Shown piece by piece: positions 63,328 through 64,000 of a DNA stretch of 64,000 bases. Position 1 is the stretch's first letter; the number at the start of each line of letters is the position of its first letter. The notes beneath the pieces were generated by a model that saw only the letters and a program-made list of their open reading frames with translations, ran no database searches and was not told the origin of the DNA. Source of the DNA: an uncultured Ignavibacteria bacterium (GTDB lineage: Bacteria; Bacteroidota; Ignavibacteria; Kapaibacteriales; Kapaibacteriaceae); assembly GCA_903939735.1 (NCBI GenBank), contig CAJAIA010000006.1:1-64000 (forward strand). The letters are read 5' to 3'. A program made the translations under genes and the position numbers.

Positions 63328-64000
63328 AGAACATCCTTCTTGCTGTCTCGACACTTGTTGTGCTTGCATCGGTTGCATCAGCGCAGCCAACACCGTTCTA
63401 TAATCCGCTTGCGGTTGACATTGCACGCGGACTTCTGAAGAATGTGTTCGAAACGAATGCAACGCCGTTCATTCAGCCGATGGTTAACACCATCAATGCT
63501 ACCTCGAACACGCGATTCTATACCAACGCCTACATCCCGAGTGAAACAGACAAGCCGTATGTACGGGTGTCGGCAAATGGTATGGTTGGGTACATCTCAG
63601 AGGACCAGCGTTGGTATCGGCCAGATATTCGCTTCGGTGATTCGGTGAATATCATCGTCGAGCTCACTAAGTACGGTCGCATCGTGATTGGTCCAACAGG
63701 ACCACGCTATGAGATCGGCAATACGTATGCTGATACGCTTGGTCTTGCAACGATGCTCGTAACCGAACTGCTCCGCAGTTCGAACGATAGCGGGTTTGTT
63801 GTGCTGCCGGATAGCGCTGCCACGCTCTTCGGATCAAAGCCCGATAACAAAGTGCTCTTGCCGACGACTGCGCAGATGTTGACTGTCCTCCGTGGTCTTC
63901 CGGCGTTTGCATTGCTCGATAGTGCTGGTCGGACATCGATCGAGGGTCTTCTCACGAATGTGAACTTTGTGGGCTCAATCACGCTGCCACCCGGTGCGAA
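63324..64000 (+). CDS. Exported protein of unknown function (3' end outside window)
   Basis: At least 225 residues; the reading frame runs to the window edge. A signal peptide (NILLAVSTLVVLASVASA) is followed by TPFYNPLAVDIARGLLKN and a beta-strand-rich region (PYVRVSANGMVGYISEDQ, FGDSVNIIVELTKYG). The pattern recalls Bacteroidota barrel-associated hypothetical proteins with an N-terminal FYTNAYIP-type segment, but I do not name a family. ATGA overlap with the small membrane gene places it in the GT4 operon. Confidence 0.68.
   Translation, partial: MKNILLAVSTLVVLASVASAQPTPFYNPLAVDIARGLLKNVFETNATPFIQPMVNTINATSNTRFYTNAYIPSETDKPYVRVSANGMVGYISEDQRWYRPDIRFGDSVNIIVELTKYGRIVIGPTGPRYEIGNTYADTLGLATMLVTELLRSSNDSGFVVLPDSAATLFGSKPDNKVLLPTTAQMLTVLRGLPAFALLDSAGRTSIEGLLTNVNFVGSITLPPGA

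Noticed and set aside
1..64000. Prophage, insertion sequence, CRISPR or tRNA genes
   Set aside because: No transposase, integrase, repeat-spacer array or cloverleaf was seen on either strand.

Overview
The window is from a bacterium of the Bacteroidota/Chlorobiota superphylum, roughly half GC, most likely a Kapaibacteria- or Ignavibacteria-like lineage. The evidence is indirect. At least eight exported proteins end in type IX secretion (T9SS) sorting tails. Several genes carry a TTTG / TAnnTTYG promoter like that of Bacteroidota. Single-copy housekeeping proteins (IspD, MnmE, MnmG, SerS, GatB, CoaX) are present. No rRNA, tRNA, insertion sequence, CRISPR array or prophage was seen.

Layout. 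1-10 kb is housekeeping: ispD, a DUF2795 protein, an Omp85 (BamA/TamA) barrel, a leftward asparaginase/coaX/birA operon, then mnmE, an acetyltransferase and mnmG. Two 16-bp parS-like sites lie directly before mnmG. 10-16.5 kb holds two inverted paralogous arylsulfotransferase-fold T9SS proteins. Between them are serS and a 515-bp gene-free, C-rich tract with a perfect DnaA box, a candidate replication origin. 16.4-27.9 kb is mixed: M42 and M16 peptidases, an aminotransferase, a NYN nuclease with a cold-shock-like tail, a four-gene envelope operon (barrel, two lipoproteins, ankyrin protein), a Tat-type metallo-hydrolase, rarA, an L,D-transpeptidase and a glutaminyl cyclase. 28.0-33.6 kb has a large unknown secreted protein, a small T9SS protein, a beta-CASP RNase-like protein and a DUF2892 membrane protein.

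33.7-42.7 kb is a coherent amino-acid catabolic block. It contains an isobutyryl-CoA mutase of the IcmF type split into two genes, a threonine-dehydratase-like enzyme, gatB, ilvE and a fused E1 of the branched-chain 2-oxoacid dehydrogenase, and it closes with a strong terminator. Read together, IlvE deaminates valine, E1 (with E2/E3 encoded elsewhere) makes isobutyryl-CoA, and the mutase isomerises it to butyryl-CoA.

43-58 kb is a surface-protein locus: a TPR membrane protein, a 2336-residue T9SS protein with chlamydial-Pmp-like GGA/FxxN beta-helix repeats, and four further exported proteins. Codon choice in the large ones is very uniform, as expected for abundant proteins. 58-64 kb encodes glycan work (two GT2, one GT4, a methyltransferase) plus exported proteins. 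Two of these genes are divided by a symmetric divergent promoter that may give leaderless transcripts.

The most interesting items are the split IcmF, the parS/DnaA-box region, the symmetric promoter architecture and the Pmp-like T9SS giant. All functional calls come from reading motifs by eye; no database search was run.
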